DNA of 64,000 nt from Erpobdella octoculata (lineage: Eukaryota; Annelida; Clitellata; Hirudinida; Erpobdellidae). The stretch's first letter is position 1; every line of letters begins with the position of its first letter. The notes under the pieces were generated by a model. That model saw nothing but the letters and a program-made list of their open reading frames with translations, did no database searches and was not told the DNA's origin. The position numbers and the translations under genes are program-made. The stretch spans positions 18,386,773 through 18,450,772 of the forward strand of contig OZ022241.1 of NCBI GenBank assembly GCA_963978895.1. The letters run 5' to 3'. Positions 61,634-64,000 of the stretch are shown one piece after another.

Positions 61634-61837
61634 TTATTTCGGATAGTTTTCAGAGAGTGTAACGAGGAAGTTGGCAAAAAGGTCCTCCTTGCTGTAGTAG
61701 TTTCGGTAGGAGAATTCGTCCAGATAACTTGTGAAAAGTGCTCTGCTGGTGCCGAATTGTCTCTTCAACTTTCTCTTGGCCCTCATCCACATATTCTCAA
61801 CGTTTTGGGTGTGGACGGTTTCATCATTCGGGTCCAC
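61634..61837 (-). pseudogene. Merlin/ISXO2-type DDE transposase C-terminal fragment
   Basis: Reads DPNDETVHTQNVENMWMRAK, then LKRQFGTSRALFTSYLDEFS, YRNYYSKEDLF. It matches the end of IS1595/ISXO2-type transposases (HTQ.IE..W...K, G....LF..YL.EF..R), the catalytic family of Merlin elements. The upstream catalytic Asp residues are missing. It starts in frame after a stop, so it is a remnant. Confidence 0.82.
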
Positions 61838-62367
61838 AAAATTGTTTTTATTGTTTTTTATTTGTCTTAAAGCATATTGACAAAACCGCCGAATTTAAAG
61901 ATACTGTTTTAGACATGGAGCGGGTTAAGCAACTCGTACTTCTAAAGCAAACTAATATTTTTCAATTTTTTACTTCCAAAATTTTTTATATTTTTTTTTC
62001 TAAATTGTCTATTTTTATTTTAAATGTGTTTAATTTTTATTACTTTTATTCCTACTGTTCACTTCTATCGCTATTGACAAATAGATCTTCATCGGGAACT
62101 ACGTTAACTTCGGGAGTAATTTATAAATGTTCTAAAGTGCTATAATTTTTGTTTTTTTTCAGTTATTTATGTTGTAATTAGTCTTTATTTCCCTTATTTA
62201 TGTTTTAAATATCATTTACGTTAAAAAACCGGCAATTTTTCATCGAAATCGGTTCAGGACGCTATACTGCCGGATTACCTTGTTTTAAATATCATTTACG
62301 TTAAAAACTGGTAATTTTTCACCGAAATCGGCCGATGACGCTATACTAGAACTTTACCCTAAACTAA

Positions 62368-63270
62368 TTAATCTAAATCGACACCGATATTTTGAAGAAT
62401 CGAAACCGACACCGACTCGATATTTATAAAAACCGAAAAGTATCAACTATCGGAAAAAATCGACATCGTGATCTTTTCGTTTTTCCTCTATAAGTGCACG
62501 TAGAAAAATAGATGTATAAAAATGTTTTTAACAGCTGCAAAACTTACTATAAATAAAAAAGAGACAAAAGCCAAGATCTTCATGTCCATTATCCGCACAG
62601 CATCATGTGAGCGCCAAACGTTAGCTGATGAACTGGATAAATGGTACGACGCCTGTTGAGACTTGTGAATTGGAGGATACCAATCAATTCATTTGGTAGG
62701 CTTTTTGGTCTGTTCTCAAATTGCGGGTTGATTTGTTCTGATCGATGCGTAGAACTAAATTCTCAAACTCGTGGAGCAATTAGTTTTCTGTCTCATAATT
62801 TTTAGCATTTTACCCGTTGAACCTTGCAATAAATTGACTTAATTAGATAAGTACGCCGTAGAATACACCATCAAGTTCAAAACAAGTACTTTTTTCCTTA
62901 TTGTCACTGTTGTCTCCCGCCATTTTCATTCAATGGTTTACTGTTTACTGGTAGAATCGCTTCACCGACTGCTGCCATAGTGCCATTCCGTCTTCAGGGC
63001 GGACCTGACCATCAAAAAATAATGTGTTTCTCGTCTTCTCTCGTGATGTTTTATTTTCTTATCTCGTTTTCTCTTGAGAAAAAAGGAGAAAATAGAAAGA
63101 AAAAGAATAAACAAGAAGTTGTATTTCAGTTTCTTTTGTTTGGTTTCACTGAATAAAAGAAATCCAAGATTTTTTACAACGGGCTGCATAACGACAGTAA
63201 TCTAAATTTAAAAAAAGTAAAAAACAGAAATTCCTGGATCCGCCGCTGTCCAGTGGTTCCGACTTTCGGA
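62368..63270. other. Noncoding stretch with short repeat pieces
   Basis: Contains a CCGACACCGACTCGATATTTAT-like region (62385-62475), a short unassigned open stretch at about 62535-62659 (ending DELDKWYDAC), and the partner (62970-63060) of the 22475 repeat. No gene is supported. Confidence 0.4.
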
Positions 63271-63283
63271 AAAGATAGTTTCA

Positions 63284-63525
63284 CGACAAAATGTTCACAA
63301 ACCAAATGTTCAACGACAAAATGTTTTCGACAAAACGTTCACGTCAGAACGTTCACGACAAGATGAACACAGACAAAACGTTTACAGTCAAAATATTCAA
63401 GTACAAAATTTTCACGACAAAACGTTCACGAGCAATTCTTACACACAAAACGTTCACAGAGAAAATGTTCACTACAACACGTTCGCGATAAATTCTTCAC
63501 ACACAAATTTTCACACTGAAATGTA
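63284..63525. repeat. Degenerate ~15-bp tandem repeat (ACAAAACGTTCACG)
   Basis: About 15 diverged copies of ACAAAACGTTCACG and variants (ACAAAATGTTCAC, ACACAAAACGTTCAC). The style matches the arms of foldback elements A and B, but no opposing arm is seen before the window ends. Confidence 0.8.
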
Positions 63526-64000
63526 ATTTTTTTTGTTTTATTGTGTCGAGAACTTTTGCAAACTAATTCTTAAGCCAAAACTTTTTGCAGACCTCACGCA
63601 TTTGATGTGGTGCATGTAATAGGTTGTTCTTGTCTTGAGAAATTCAGAAAGATAAAGATTATTATATATTACAACTCTTATTACTTAAGGTCTGAAATTT
63701 GCACTTACGAAGATTAAAGTTATGAATTAGTCACGGTTTTTTAGGAAACGAAACAAATGGTCAGATTAACAGAATAGCGATGAATCCGCCAGGACAGCAT
63801 TGCCTTAATAACGTAGCAGATATACAAATAGGAGAAAACGGAAGATCCGTCACAAGATTCAGATTATGATAAATTATGTTGATTGAAAGATGAGTAACTA
63901 CTTGACTTAGATGCATTGTGGGGAAAACACGATTCGCAAATGAATTTACCCAGACTTCTTTCTATTGATCCTCAACCTAACAAATCTTCAACCAACTTCA
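63526..64000. other. Window end, no gene seen
   Basis: Slightly less AT-rich than the preceding DNA. One frame reads EDPSQDSDYDKLC and later HDSQMNLPRLLSIDPQPNK with stops between. Too little to call. Confidence 0.35.

Larger units (their letters stand above)
60790..62279. mobile_element. Merlin-like transposon (inner), 9-bp TSD
   Basis: Ends GGTAATCCTGCAGTATAGCG and, reversed, GGTAATCCGGCAGTATAGCG, flanked by a perfect TTGTTTTAA duplication (60781-60789 and 62280-62288). The left 300 bases and right 420 bases are diverged copies of the outer element's sequence (e.g. AAAAACTTACTAAAAACCGA; CACTTCTATCGCTATTGACA). It carries the transposase fragment at 61634-61837 and an 80-base hAT MITE. Confidence 0.9.
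59703..62358. mobile_element. Merlin-like transposon (outer), 9-bp TSD
   Basis: Inverted ends GGTAAAGTTCTAGTATAGCG and, reversed, CGCTATACTAGAACTTTACC, flanked by a perfect CTAAACTAA duplication (59694-59702 and 62359-62367). Internally it holds a CTAG-head repeat (60039) and an AT-rich region repeated in the inner element. A second, related element is inserted in it. Without the insert it is about 1.16 kb and noncoding. GG-starting ends, 9-bp duplications and the transposase fragment in the inner copy together fit the Merlin/IS1016 superfamily. Confidence 0.85.

Noticed and set aside
63780..64000. Coding exon at the window end
   Set aside because: Stops interrupt the only suggestive frame and no domain is recognisable in the part shown.

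Overview
The window is nuclear DNA of an invertebrate animal, most likely a spiralian (flatworm, mollusc or annelid grade). The evidence is AT-rich sequence, GT-AG introns of up to 15 kb, a Distal-less/Dlx homeobox gene, and a nuclear receptor with two tandem DNA-binding domains. That receptor class is known mainly from Platyhelminthes, Mollusca, Annelida, Rotifera and some crustaceans. No bacterial gene, operon or CRISPR array is present. The species cannot be fixed from the sequence.

Only two host genes are well supported. (1) A Dlx gene on the minus strand, three coding exons (12970-12493, 7682-7270, 4085-2901), 691 codons, with the homeodomain split between residues 44 and 45. (2) A two-DBD nuclear receptor on the plus strand, reconstructed here as eleven coding exons from 21541 to 58340. 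Their lengths sum to 1899 bases, all exon phases match, and the product is 632 residues: DBD1, DBD2, a hinge of about 250 residues, then the ligand-binding domain. The start codon lies two residues before the first zinc-binding Cys, so no A/B domain is visible. The two genes are transcribed divergently and about 8.6 kb separates their start codons.

Almost everything else is mobile or repetitive DNA, much of it inside the receptor introns. 1-2.9 kb: nothing recognisable. 2.9-13 kb: Dlx, whose introns carry (AAT)n, (ATG)n, (TA)n and a near-perfect 0.85 kb (ATGT)n array. 13-21.5 kb: noncoding DNA, a hAT-like element rich in CCCGAA units, and a second (ATGT)n array. 22-29 kb (receptor intron 3): a hAT element with intact target duplication, a compound inverted repeat, a tRNA-derived SINE, a Penelope-like reverse transcriptase remnant followed by a hammerhead ribozyme fold, a LINE fragment, a Helitron/PIF1 helicase fragment and a palindromic MITE. 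29.3-44.5 kb (intron 4): duplicated pogo-type HTH fragments, a PIN/FEN-like pseudogene, a CR1-group LINE, an R2/NeSL-like LINE and an L2/CR1-like LINE. Two of these LINEs are each broken by a roughly 1 kb foldback element whose inverted arms are tandem repeats. 45-56 kb: a Harbinger-like MITE, a three-level nest (hAT MITE in hAT transposon in palindromic MITE), a solo LTR and a palindromic satellite. 59-62.4 kb: two nested Merlin-like transposons with perfect 9-bp duplications. 62.4-64 kb: low-complexity DNA.

The genes form no pathway with one another. The main content is a developmental transcription factor beside an unusual receptor whose introns have become a multi-layer transposon trap. 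Several insertions can be ordered in time by nesting and target-site duplications.
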